Shown here in pieces: positions 8,122 through 15,984 of a stretch of 64,000 bases of DNA. The stretch is from positions 147,062 to 211,061 of the forward strand of contig DFEY01000003.1 of assembly GCA_002369135.1 (NCBI GenBank), in the 5' to 3' direction. The notes under the pieces were generated by a model. The model ran no database searches. It had not been told where the DNA came from and was given only the letters and a program-made list of their open reading frames with translations. Position 1 is the first letter of the stretch; the number at the start of each line of letters is the position of its first letter. This DNA comes from Lachnospira sp. UBA3790. Lineage in GTDB: Bacteria > Bacillota > Clostridia > Lachnospirales > Lachnospiraceae. The translations under genes were made by a program, and so were the position numbers.

Positions 8122-9399
8122 GTGACAAGCGGGGAAAGAAAGAAAAAACTAAAGATTAAAATTATCGTGATAGTAAGTGCAGTGGTAGTGGCATTTGTCG
8201 CTGCGCTTATTTTGTTGTCTGTATTTGGCCGCGTCAAAGTAAACGGAGTTTATCTAAGTAATAAACATATAAAGAGAGACTTCGAAAATAAAATAATGTC
8301 TACTCATACAGTTTTTTTAGAGGACAAATATAATAAGTACACAAAGTTTAAATACAATATCAAACCAATTGAAAATAGAAACATCTTTACAAAGGCAATC
8401 GACACTGTTACTGGCAGAAATAACAATGTGAAAATCACTTATGATGTCGATGTTAAGGGCATTAAGAAGACTTTAAAGAAAGACAATAAGAGAAACAAAA
8501 AGCCTAAGAATGCAAAGATAATTAAAGGTAAAAAACTCTATGAGATTAAACCAGCCAAACTTGGAACGAAGGTAAATATTAAAGGTCTTGTAAAGAGTTT
8601 GGAAAACAATGCAGAAAATATTTCTGTATATGACTATTTAGAGCAGCCAAAAGTTTTGGATGAGGATTTGGAGCCTACTTTAAAGAAGCTTAATAAACCT
8701 TTGAAGTGGCATATTGCATATAAAAACGGTGCGGAGATTAGACATAACTTTGACACTGTAAAGTTGGTTAAAGGAAAAGTGAAAGTAGATGAGACACAGA
8801 TGAGAAAGATCATCTACAAAGCACTTGCAACATACGACACTATCGGTGGCGTGTGGGAGTTTAAAGACCACAAAGGCAAGAAGAGAAAAGTAAAAGGTGG
8901 AACATGGGGTTCTACTGTAGACTATGAGCGTGAGATGCCATTTATAGAGAAGGCTTACAAAAAGAAGAAAAGCCACGATAATAGAAAACCATTTCTTTTA
9001 AGAGAATCTCCAAAGAATTACTCAAAAATACAGATAGAGGTTAGTATCCCTAAACAGCATATGTGGATGTACAAGGGCAAGAAAATCATTCTACAGTCAG
9101 ATGTAGTAACTGGTTTGCCTAACCCTAAAAAGAAAAGACAGACACCTGTAGGTGTATTCTATATAACAGAGAAGAAACCTGGAAAGTATTTGAAGGGTAG
9201 AGGTTATAAGACTTGGGTTGATTACTGGATGAGACTTACTCCAACCGGAGTAGGCTTCCATGATGCACCTTGGCAGCCAAGATTTGGTGGCAACAGATAT
9301 GTGGTCGGTGGTTCGCACGGCTGTATTAACCTACCGCCAGCATTCGCTAAAAAACTATACGATAAAACAGAGTCAGGAATGACTACTTTTATACACTAA
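8122..9399 (+). CDS. L,D-transpeptidase (YkuD) with N-terminal VanW-type peptidoglycan-binding region
   Basis: A 425-residue membrane-anchored cell-wall enzyme. A basic N-terminus is followed by one membrane helix at about 12-33; residues 40-270 form the putative peptidoglycan-binding (PG_binding_4-like) region, rich in lysine; the C-terminal YkuD domain carries HMWMYKGKK, the TPVGVFYITEKK strand, and the catalytic motif GGSHGCINLPP with Cys401 and its nearby His. Such enzymes form 3-3 crosslinks or attach proteins to peptidoglycan, giving resistance to some beta-lactams. The start is GTG at 8122 with a TTGGAG upstream. A terminator follows immediately. Confidence 0.93.
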   Translation: MTSGERKKKLKIKIIVIVSAVVVAFVAALILLSVFGRVKVNGVYLSNKHIKRDFENKIMSTHTVFLEDKYNKYTKFKYNIKPIENRNIFTKAIDTVTGRNNNVKITYDVDVKGIKKTLKKDNKRNKKPKNAKIIKGKKLYEIKPAKLGTKVNIKGLVKSLENNAENISVYDYLEQPKVLDEDLEPTLKKLNKPLKWHIAYKNGAEIRHNFDTVKLVKGKVKVDETQMRKIIYKALATYDTIGGVWEFKDHKGKKRKVKGGTWGSTVDYEREMPFIEKAYKKKKSHDNRKPFLLRESPKNYSKIQIEVSIPKQHMWMYKGKKIILQSDVVTGLPNPKKKRQTPVGVFYITEKKPGKYLKGRGYKTWVDYWMRLTPTGVGFHDAPWQPRFGGNRYVVGGSHGCINLPPAFAKKLYDKTESGMTTFIH

Positions 9400-9405
9400 A
9401 AAAAT

Positions 9406-9427
9406 CGGCATCAGTGCCGGTTTTTTT
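9406..9427 (+). terminator. Rho-independent terminator after the L,D-transpeptidase gene
   Basis: CGGCA / TGCCG stem with loop TCAGT region, followed by a run of seven T; it begins 7 bases after the stop codon. Confidence 0.85.
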
Positions 9428-9458
9428 AATTTATAAATACAATTCTTAATATTATTAA

Positions 9459-9487
9459 TTGAAATGAAAACTCTAAATTGATATTAT
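9459..9487 (+). promoter_or_regulatory. Predicted promoter of the DUF1846 gene
   Basis: TTGAAA (9459-9464), 17-base spacer, TATTAT (9482-9487). Confidence 0.55.
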
Positions 9488-9523
9488 ATTACACGTGGGA
9501 AAAATCGAAAGGAAGTGGAAAAA

Positions 9524-11008
9524 TTGAAAAAAATAGGTTTTGATAATGAACTGTATATCAAGAAACAAAAGCAGCATATCTTAGAAAGAATAGACTGTGC
9601 TAATGGCAAACTTTACTTAGAGTTTGGTGGCAAACTCTTTGACGATTACCATGCATCAAGAGTCCTACCGGGATTTGATGTAAATGCAAAAATTAAACTT
9701 TTGCATGAACTTAAAGACCAAGCAGAAATTATATTTGTAATATCTGCAGGTGATATTGAAAAGACAAAGATGAGAGCAGACCTTGGTATCACTTATGATA
9801 TGGATGTTCTTAGATTAATTGACAATATCACTAAACTTGGTATCGAAGTAAACAGTGTAGTAATCACTAAGTACACTGGCCAAGTGGCAGCTGATGCGTT
9901 CAGCGCAAAACTTGATCAACACGGAATCAAAAACTATTTCCACAAGCCTATTAAAGGATATCCAGTAGATATCGATTATATATGTAGTGAAGAGGGATTT
10001 GGAGCAAACCCTTATGTAGAGACTACGAAACCACTAGTAGTGGTAACTGCTCCAGGACCAGGTAGCGGAAAGTTAGCTACTTGTCTATCGCAAGTGTATC
10101 ATGAGAACACTCGTGGTATTCCAACAGGTTATGCTAAGTTCGAGACATTCCCTATTTGGAATGTTCCACTAAAACATCCAGTTAACCTAGCGTACGAGGC
10201 TGCTACAGCAGACTTAGATGACGTTAACATGATTGATCCATTCCACTTAGAAGCATATGGAGAGACTACAGTTAACTACAACAGAGACGTAGAAGCTTTC
10301 CCGATTGTTCAGAGTACTTTGGCGAAGATCTCTAATGAGAATTTTGACTACAAGAGTCCAACAGACATGGGTGTAAACATGGCAGGTTACGCTATAGTGG
10401 ATGATGATGTAGTGAGAGATGCATCAGAGCAAGAAATAATAAGAAGATTCTTTGCAACAAAATGCGATTACAGAAAAGGTAAAGAAAAGAAGAGCGCGGT
10501 TGATAAGATCAAACGTATTATGCAGGAGCTTAACATTTCACCTGACGATAGAAAGGTGGTTAATATAGCTCTAGCAAGAGAAGAAGAGACTGGAGTGCCA
10601 GCAGCAGCTATCGAGTTAGAAGATGGCAGAGTTATAACAGGTAAAGCTAGCGAGCTTATGAGCGCTTCTTCATCAGTAGTGCTTAATGCTATTAAAGCAA
10701 TCACAGGAATAGATGATGACTTAACGCTTCTTACTCCAATCATCCTTGAACCAATTCTAGCGATGAAAACAGAAATACTTGGAAGTAGAAGTACTATTCT
10801 AAACCTAGATGCAGTGCTTACAGCCCTTTCAGTATCAGGGGCTACAAACTCTCTAGCTATAAAGGCAATGGAAGGCCTAGAGAAGTTACGCGACCTAGAA
10901 TTCCACTCAACTCAGATGCTCGACTCAAGCGACGAGAGCGTACTCAGACAGTTAGGCCTACGAGTAACGTGCGAACCAATTTATCCATCGAAAGATTTAT
11001 TCTTTTAG
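9524..11008 (+). CDS. DUF1846 domain-containing protein
   Basis: A 494-residue cytoplasmic protein that matches the DUF1846 family over its whole length (KKIGFDNELYIKKQ start; AGDIEKTKMRADLGITYD; LEFHSTQML near the end). The family has no settled function. It contains a P-loop-like TAPGPGSGK at about residues 167-175, and adjacent Asn-Thr-Arg-Gly, which suggests nucleotide or phosphate binding. The likely start is TTG at 9524, because AAGGAAGTGG lies at a proper distance before it; the in-frame GTG at 9515 falls within that ribosome-binding sequence. It stands alone between a terminator and a long hairpin at 11032-11091. Confidence 0.88.
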   Translation: MKKIGFDNELYIKKQKQHILERIDCANGKLYLEFGGKLFDDYHASRVLPGFDVNAKIKLLHELKDQAEIIFVISAGDIEKTKMRADLGITYDMDVLRLIDNITKLGIEVNSVVITKYTGQVAADAFSAKLDQHGIKNYFHKPIKGYPVDIDYICSEEGFGANPYVETTKPLVVVTAPGPGSGKLATCLSQVYHENTRGIPTGYAKFETFPIWNVPLKHPVNLAYEAATADLDDVNMIDPFHLEAYGETTVNYNRDVEAFPIVQSTLAKISNENFDYKSPTDMGVNMAGYAIVDDDVVRDASEQEIIRRFFATKCDYRKGKEKKSAVDKIKRIMQELNISPDDRKVVNIALAREEETGVPAAAIELEDGRVITGKASELMSASSSVVLNAIKAITGIDDDLTLLTPIILEPILAMKTEILGSRSTILNLDAVLTALSVSGATNSLAIKAMEGLEKLRDLEFHSTQMLDSSDESVLRQLGLRVTCEPIYPSKDLFF

Positions 11009-11031
11009 AGGATATTAGATAAGTTAAAAAA

Positions 11032-11091
11032 GCAAACAAAAACAATAGGGTACGAACGATTGTTAGTGAGACCCTATTGTTTTTTGTTTGC
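11032..11091. terminator. Long hairpin with 19-nt loop shared with 12707-12770
   Basis: Stem of 20-21 bases (left arm begins GCAAACAAAAAC, right arm ends TTTTGTTTGC, one bulge) closing a loop ACGAACGATTGTTAGTGAG. It probably ends transcription of the DUF1846 gene. The loop is repeated letter for letter in the hairpin after the polymerase operon. The loop core GAACGATTGTTA also resembles the Gram-positive LexA box (GAAC-N4-GTTC) with one mismatch. Confidence 0.7.
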
Positions 11092-11143
11092 GGATTTAAA
11101 AGATATAATATATAATATAAAAGAACAAATGTTCGGAGGGAAA

Positions 11144-12511
11144 ATGAAAGAGGATCGCAGTTACATTTGCATAGACCTAAAGTCTTTCTACGCATCAGTC
11201 GAATGTGTAGAACGTGGCTTGGATCCAATGACTACTAACTTAGTAGTAGCGGACCCAACTAGAACAGACAAAACTATTTGTCTGGCAATTACTCCTGCCA
11301 TGAAAGCTCTAGGGATTAAGAATAGATGTAGAGTATTTGAGATTCCAAAAGGAGTAGACTACATTATGGCTCCTCCTAGAATGAAACTCTATATGGATTA
11401 CTCCATGGAAATATATAATATCTACCTTAAGTATTTCTCAGAGGAAGACATTCACGTTTACTCGGTGGATGAGGTTTTTATAGATGTGACAAATTACACT
11501 AAACTTTATCATTTAGATTCTGAAGAAGCTTTAACAGAAGATGCTGATGAAATCACTAGAAGATTCTATGATAGAGATGACTTAGATGAAGAAGAAAAGC
11601 AAATTGCAAAGAACCTACTTGGTGCGAAACGAATAGGGATAATGCTTATGGATGAGATTTTGGCGCAGACTGGCATTATGGCAACGTGCGGTGTTGGAAC
11701 TAACCTTTATCTGGCAAAGATAGCGCTAGATGTTACAGCTAAGCATGCGCCAGATAGAGTGGGAGTTTTATGTGAAGATATGTTTAAAGAAAACCTTTGG
11801 CGCCATAAGCCTTTGACAGATTTTTGGGGAATAGGTCCTGGAACGGCAAAGAGATTTGCAAAGTATGGAATCACTACTATGGAAGAAATTGCCAAAGCAG
11901 ATGAGGATTTAATTTACAACATTTTCGGAGTAAATGCAGAGATACTGATAGACCATGCCTGGGGCGAAGAGCCAGTGCAGATAAAAGATATAAAAAATTA
12001 CAAGCCAAAGGCCAACAGTATTTCCCATACACAGATTTTGCCGGTGGATTATTCCTTCGAGGATGCGCTTATTGTAATGAAGGAAATGGCGGATGTTTTG
12101 TGTCTAGAATTAGTAGAGCAAAGCTTGGTGACTAAAACTATTACAGTGGTAGTTGGCTATTCTAACCTTTATGATGCAAGAATGATTCGTCAAAGCTTTA
12201 CTTTGCAGGAGCCGTCCAATTCATATTTGATGTTGTCAAAGGAAATAGAGACGGTTTATCGAAATATGGTTGATCCAAAGATTCCTGTTAGAAGACTAGG
12301 ACTATTCTTCGGCAAAGTATCCAAAGAGCAGTTTAGACAGTACGATATTTTCACAGACCCAGAAGAGTCTGATAGAGAGCGAAAAATTCAAGAGGCTGCG
12401 ATAAAGATAAAGAAGAGATATGGAAAGAATGCTATCTTAAGAGGAACTGACCTTCAGGAGAATGCTACTATGAAAGATAGAAATGAGCAGATAGGAGGGC
12501 ACAAGGCATGA
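11144..12511 (+). CDS. Y-family DNA polymerase (UmuC/DinB-like)
   Basis: A 455-residue translesion polymerase. The palm motifs are present: CIDLKSFYASVE at the N-terminus with the first metal Asp, and VYSVDEVFIDVT with the catalytic Asp-Glu pair. The helix-hairpin-helix thumb (FWGIGPGTAKRF) and little finger follow. It resembles the UvrX/YqjW-type enzymes of Firmicutes more than short DinB. The ATG at 11144 is used because GGAGGG precedes it by 3-4 bases and the catalytic start is at the right distance; the longer in-frame reading from 11060 begins inside the upstream hairpin. It overlaps the next small gene by 4 bases, as UmuC-like genes do with YolD-like partners. Confidence 0.93.
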   Translation: MKEDRSYICIDLKSFYASVECVERGLDPMTTNLVVADPTRTDKTICLAITPAMKALGIKNRCRVFEIPKGVDYIMAPPRMKLYMDYSMEIYNIYLKYFSEEDIHVYSVDEVFIDVTNYTKLYHLDSEEALTEDADEITRRFYDRDDLDEEEKQIAKNLLGAKRIGIMLMDEILAQTGIMATCGVGTNLYLAKIALDVTAKHAPDRVGVLCEDMFKENLWRHKPLTDFWGIGPGTAKRFAKYGITTMEEIAKADEDLIYNIFGVNAEILIDHAWGEEPVQIKDIKNYKPKANSISHTQILPVDYSFEDALIVMKEMADVLCLELVEQSLVTKTITVVVGYSNLYDARMIRQSFTLQEPSNSYLMLSKEIETVYRNMVDPKIPVRRLGLFFGKVSKEQFRQYDIFTDPEESDRERKIQEAAIKIKKRYGKNAILRGTDLQENATMKDRNEQIGGHKA

Positions 12512-12672
12512 TGGATAAAGAGTATAAAACAAGAAAGCCTAGCAAGAAAAAGAGGGCAAAGATGCCGATGGACCAGCGTGCAAAAATATTCCTATCTTTC
12601 AAGGCGTTAAAGGACGATACAGATGAAAATGGTCCGCTAAGTAATAAGAAGAATTTGGACGAAGAACAGTAA
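12508..12672 (+). CDS. Short YolD-like protein
   Basis: A 54-residue basic protein starting in the last codons of the polymerase gene (ATGATG), with AGGAGGG 8 bases upstream. The central segment RAKMPMDQRAKIFLSFKALKD matches the start of clostridial YolD-like proteins (MP..DRAKxFxPFxALKG), which are found next to UmuC-like polymerases and are proposed to act like UmuD. The usual second half of the family is missing and is replaced by a short charged tail. Either a degenerate relic or a minimal version; I identify it from motif and position only. Confidence 0.6.
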   Translation: MMDKEYKTRKPSKKKRAKMPMDQRAKIFLSFKALKDDTDENGPLSNKKNLDEEQ

Positions 12673-12706
12673 TTTTAATATTGATTATATTATTTCATAT
12701 AATTAA

Positions 12707-12770
12707 CAAAAAACAAAAATAATGTTTGGACGAACGATTGTTAGTGAGTTCAACATTATTTTTGTTTTTG
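12707..12770. terminator. Long hairpin with 19-nt loop shared with 11032-11091
   Basis: Arms CAAAAA-CAAAAATAATGTT and AACATTATTTTTGTTTTTG plus a wobble-paired TGGA/TTCA close the loop CGAACGATTGTTAGTGAG. The stem sequence is unrelated to the hairpin before the polymerase gene, yet the loop is the same. It probably ends the polymerase/YolD-like transcript. Confidence 0.7.
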
Positions 12771-12780
12771 TAAAAAAATA

Positions 12781-12810
12781 TTGAAAAAATAATTGCTATT
12801 ATGATAAAAT
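12781..12810 (+). promoter_or_regulatory. Predicted promoter of the Na/Pi cotransporter gene
   Basis: TTGAAA (12781-12786), 18-base spacer, TAAAAT (12805-12810). Confidence 0.5.
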
Positions 12811-12856
12811 TTAATAGATTTCGCGTTTAATACATTTTACGTAGAGGAGAAACCGA

Positions 12857-14530
12857 ATGAAAGCAGATATGATACCTTACATTTTTAGTTTGCTTAGCGG
12901 TCTAGCTTTATTCTTATTTGGAATGAAGTACATGAGTGAAAACTTACAACAGGCTGCAGGTCAAAAACTAAGAAGTGTGTTGGACAAATGTACTAAGAAC
13001 AGATTTATCGGAATCTTAGTAGGTACAGTGTTTACAGCGTTCATCCAGTCATCAGGTGCTACTACAGTAATGGAAGTGGGATTTGTAAACTCTGGACTAT
13101 TAACGCTTGAAAGATCAGTTGGTCTAACACTTGGTGCCAATATTGGTACATCAATCACATCACAGTTAGTTTCATTAAAACTAACAGCTATCGCGCCTAT
13201 TATTATCTTTGTAGGTGCAGCGATTATTACATTTGTAAAGAGACCTTTAGTTAAGAGAATAGCGGCTATCGTGTTTGGATTTGGTGCATTATTTTTAGGA
13301 ATCAGTTTGATGACAGATTCTTTGCAGACTCTTGCACAGTATGAAGTTGTTCAAAATGCAGCTACAGTTATGAGTAATCCAATTCTTGCTGTTTTGATTG
13401 GACTTGTAATAACATCACTTGTTCAAAGTTCATCAGTTACAGTAAGTACATTGGTATTGTTAGCTGATATTACAGTTGTTACTAACGGAAAAGAACATCA
13501 GTTGTTAACACATACTACATGCCTATTCTTTATCATTGGTGCATACGTGGGTGCATGTACACCTGCCGTTATCGCATCACTTCATGCAAACAGAAACGCA
13601 AAGAGAACAGCTTTTGTTTATCTAATGTTTAACGTAGTTGGACTTGCCTTTTTAGGAATAATACTTGCGTTCTTTGGAGATCAGATTATTGGATTTATTG
13701 AAAGCATAAGTCATGGACATAAACGTTTCGTAGCGAATGCTGATACAATATTTAAACTTATCATTTGTGTGGTTGGTTTATTTGTTGCAAATCCTCTTAT
13801 TGCTTTGTCTAAGAAGGTTATACATAAGAAAAAGACAGATGATGAAGAAGATGAAGAAGAGAGAACTCTTAAGTATATTGATGAGTCGGGTACAGCAGTG
13901 CCAGCTACAGCTATAGTAGAAATTGTCTCAGAGATAGAGCGTATGTCTAAAAAGGTTCGTAAGAACTTTGTGGCATCTATGGAAGCGCTACTTAATAACG
14001 ATAGAAAGAGATCAGAAGAGATTTTCGAGAGAGAAGAGTATATTGATTTCCTAAGTCATAAAATTACTGAGTATATGGTTAAGGCGAACAGATATGACTT
14101 GCCTATAGCCGATAGAAATAGATTAGGTGGTTTGTTCCACGTAGTAATTGATATCGAGCGTATTGGCGATTATGCTGTGAACTTTGTAGAAGATGCTTTT
14201 AAAGAACAAAGACAGAACATAACCTTCTCAGAAGAAGGCACAAAAGAAATTAAACATATGTACACACGCGTTCTTGAGGTTTATGATGAGAGTATAGACA
14301 TATTTTTATCAATGGATGACACTCGCTTTTCTGAAATTGAAGCTAAGGAAGCGGAAATTGATAAAATGGAAATTGATTATCAAGAACATCACGTTAAGAG
14401 AATGGCAGAAGAAAAATGTAGTATTGAGTCAGGCTTAATCTTTACTGACCTAGTTGTAGGATTAGAGAGAGTGGCAGATCACTCAATGAACATTGCATAT
14501 TCAATCTTACCAGAGAAGGAAGATCTATAA
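12857..14530 (+). CDS. Na/Pi cotransporter family protein with C-terminal PhoU domain
   Basis: A 557-residue membrane protein. The N-terminal half has two inverted NaPi repeats, each with the QSSS-type signature (FIQSSGATTVMEVG at about 60 and VQSSSVTVSTL at about 190), and eight or so helices up to about residue 315. After an acidic linker the C-terminal half (about 340-557) is a PhoU-like helical domain with the ERIGDYAVN and ERVADHSMN metal-binding motifs. It should import phosphate with sodium, with the PhoU domain sensing or gating. Single-gene unit between a promoter and a strong terminator. Confidence 0.92.
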   Translation: MKADMIPYIFSLLSGLALFLFGMKYMSENLQQAAGQKLRSVLDKCTKNRFIGILVGTVFTAFIQSSGATTVMEVGFVNSGLLTLERSVGLTLGANIGTSITSQLVSLKLTAIAPIIIFVGAAIITFVKRPLVKRIAAIVFGFGALFLGISLMTDSLQTLAQYEVVQNAATVMSNPILAVLIGLVITSLVQSSSVTVSTLVLLADITVVTNGKEHQLLTHTTCLFFIIGAYVGACTPAVIASLHANRNAKRTAFVYLMFNVVGLAFLGIILAFFGDQIIGFIESISHGHKRFVANADTIFKLIICVVGLFVANPLIALSKKVIHKKKTDDEEDEEERTLKYIDESGTAVPATAIVEIVSEIERMSKKVRKNFVASMEALLNNDRKRSEEIFEREEYIDFLSHKITEYMVKANRYDLPIADRNRLGGLFHVVIDIERIGDYAVNFVEDAFKEQRQNITFSEEGTKEIKHMYTRVLEVYDESIDIFLSMDDTRFSEIEAKEAEIDKMEIDYQEHHVKRMAEEKCSIESGLIFTDLVVGLERVADHSMNIAYSILPEKEDL

Positions 14531-14545
14531 AAAATGTAATTACAA

Positions 14546-14576
14546 GGGCAGTTGCGAGGCGCAACTGCTCTTTTTT
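14546..14576 (+). terminator. Rho-independent terminator
   Basis: GGGCAGTTGC / GCAACTGCTC stem (G-U allowed) followed by six T. Confidence 0.9.
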
Positions 14577-14626
14577 GTTGCAAACAAAAATAATTAATTA
14601 TTGTTAGAAAATTGTCAATTTTGTTA

Positions 14627-14655
14627 TTGAATAGTAATATTTTTTAGAGTACAAT
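14627..14655 (+). promoter_or_regulatory. Predicted promoter of the comEA operon
   Basis: TTGAAT (14627-14632), 17-base spacer, TACAAT (14650-14655). Confidence 0.55.
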
Positions 14656-14675
14656 GAAAATAGCATTCGCAGGGA

Positions 14676-14689
14676 ACTCCGAAAGGAGT
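14676..14689 (+). promoter_or_regulatory. Hairpin enclosing the comEA ribosome-binding site
   Basis: ACTCC-GAAA-GGAGT: a 5-bp stem with a GAAA tetraloop whose 3' arm is the Shine-Dalgarno GGAG, 4 bases before the comEA ATG. It could lower or tune translation of the first gene of the operon. Confidence 0.5.
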
Positions 14690-14693
14690 AAGA

Positions 14694-15287
14694 ATGTTAA
14701 AAAAGAATATTATATTATTAATTATGGGAATAGCGATTTCCCTAGTATTTATGGGCTGTGGAAGTAAGTCTAAAAAGATATCTCTAGATGATACAAAGCC
14801 TAAAACTTCTTTGGAGGAGACGAAAAGTAGCGGAGATATTTTTGTACACGTAGTGGGCGAGGTGAATGCTCCAGGAATAGTGAAAGTTCCAGAAGGTACG
14901 AGGCTTTACAATGTCATTGAGAAAGCTGGTGGCATGACAAAAAATGCACAGACCGATTATTTAAACTTAGCTGATACCGTAAAGGACGGACAGCAAATCA
15001 GGGTGATTTCTAAAAAAGAGTATAAGAAACTTAAGAAAAAGAAATCATCTGGCAGTTCACCTAATGAAAGCCAAGGTGGATCAAACCAATCAGGTTTAAT
15101 AAATATAAATACAGCCACTGCTGAAGAACTACAGACTTTGTCGGGGATTGGTGAAGTTAGAGCGAAAGCAATAGTGGAATATCGCACGCAAAATGGAAAT
15201 TTTTCTAAGCCGGAAGATATCAAAAATGTTTCTGGAATAGGAGATGCCACATTTAATAATATCAAATCACAGATTTGCGTAGATTAG
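14694..15287 (+). CDS. comEA: ComEA-like DNA-binding lipoprotein (SLBB + helix-hairpin-helix)
   Basis: A 197-residue exported protein. The hydrophobic N-terminus ends in a lipobox-like FMGC (Cys22), so it is probably a lipoprotein rather than having the usual transmembrane anchor. An SLBB domain (VHVVGEVNAPGIVKVPEGTRLYNVIEKAGG) covers about 50-110; after a Ser/Gly linker comes the helix-hairpin-helix pair LININTATAEELQTLSGIGEVRAKAIVEYR ... PEDIKNVSGIGDATF typical of ComEA. It binds incoming DNA at the cell surface during transformation or takes part in DNA scavenging. comEC lies four genes downstream in the same direction. Confidence 0.9.
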   Translation: MLKKNIILLIMGIAISLVFMGCGSKSKKISLDDTKPKTSLEETKSSGDIFVHVVGEVNAPGIVKVPEGTRLYNVIEKAGGMTKNAQTDYLNLADTVKDGQQIRVISKKEYKKLKKKKSSGSSPNESQGGSNQSGLININTATAEELQTLSGIGEVRAKAIVEYRTQNGNFSKPEDIKNVSGIGDATFNNIKSQICVD

Positions 15288-15296
15288 GAGAAAAAT

Positions 15297-15980
15297 ATGA
15301 GAGCTTTAGTAGTTGATGATGAAAAATTAATCGTGAAAGGACTTAAGTTTAATCTTGAGCAGGAAGGTTACGAAGTGGACTGTGCTTATGATGGCCAGGA
15401 AGCTGTAGACCTAGCAAAGGAAAATGAGTACGATATCATTTTGCTTGATTTGATGCTGCCTGTCTTTGACGGTTACGAGGTTTGTCAGCAAGTGCGAGAG
15501 TTTTCAGATGTGCCAATTGTGATGCTTACTGCGAAGGGCGAAGACATGGACAAAATCCTTGGTCTAGAGTACGGTGCAGATGACTACATCACAAAGCCAT
15601 TCAATATATTAGAGGTTAAAGCTAGAATCAAGGCTATCACTAGACGTAACAAGAAGAAGGTTCAAGTGGAAGAGACCGCCAAAGTAATAGAAGCGGGCGA
15701 TCTAAGACTAGAAGTAGAAGCAAAGAGACTTTATATAAAAGATGAAGAGATTAGACTTACAGTTAAAGAGTTTGATATCTTAAAACTACTAGCGGAGCAT
15801 CCTGGAAAGCTTTACTCAAGAGAAGATCTTTTAAATATCATTTGGGGTTCACACTATCCAGGTGATGCTAGAACAGTAGATGTTAACATTAGAAGACTAA
15901 GAGAAAAGATTGAGGAGAATCCAGCCAAACCTTCATACATTCAGACTAAGTGGGGAATGGGATATTATTTTCAAGGATAA
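15297..15980 (+). CDS. OmpR-family response regulator
   Basis: A 227-residue transcription regulator with an N-terminal receiver domain (acidic pair DD at 7-8, phospho-acceptor Asp51 in LLDLMLP, Thr in MLTAKGED, Lys in ITKPFN) and a C-terminal winged helix (LTVKEFDILKLLAEHPGKLYSREDLLNIIWG). It lies 9 bases after comEA and 4 bases before the kinase gene. It resembles the YycF/WalR and PhoP-like group, but the context does not identify a known system. The placement between competence genes suggests it controls this operon or envelope genes. Confidence 0.95.
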   Translation: MRALVVDDEKLIVKGLKFNLEQEGYEVDCAYDGQEAVDLAKENEYDIILLDLMLPVFDGYEVCQQVREFSDVPIVMLTAKGEDMDKILGLEYGADDYITKPFNILEVKARIKAITRRNKKKVQVEETAKVIEAGDLRLEVEAKRLYIKDEEIRLTVKEFDILKLLAEHPGKLYSREDLLNIIWGSHYPGDARTVDVNIRRLREKIEENPAKPSYIQTKWGMGYYFQG

Positions 15981-15984
15981 TTAG

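Noticed and set aside
11053..11066. LexA box as the main explanation for the loop sequence
   Set aside because: The match GAAC-N4-GTTA has one mismatch, and a box would not explain why the central N4 and the next bases are also identical in the second hairpin, which lies downstream of the operon. Kept only as a possibility.
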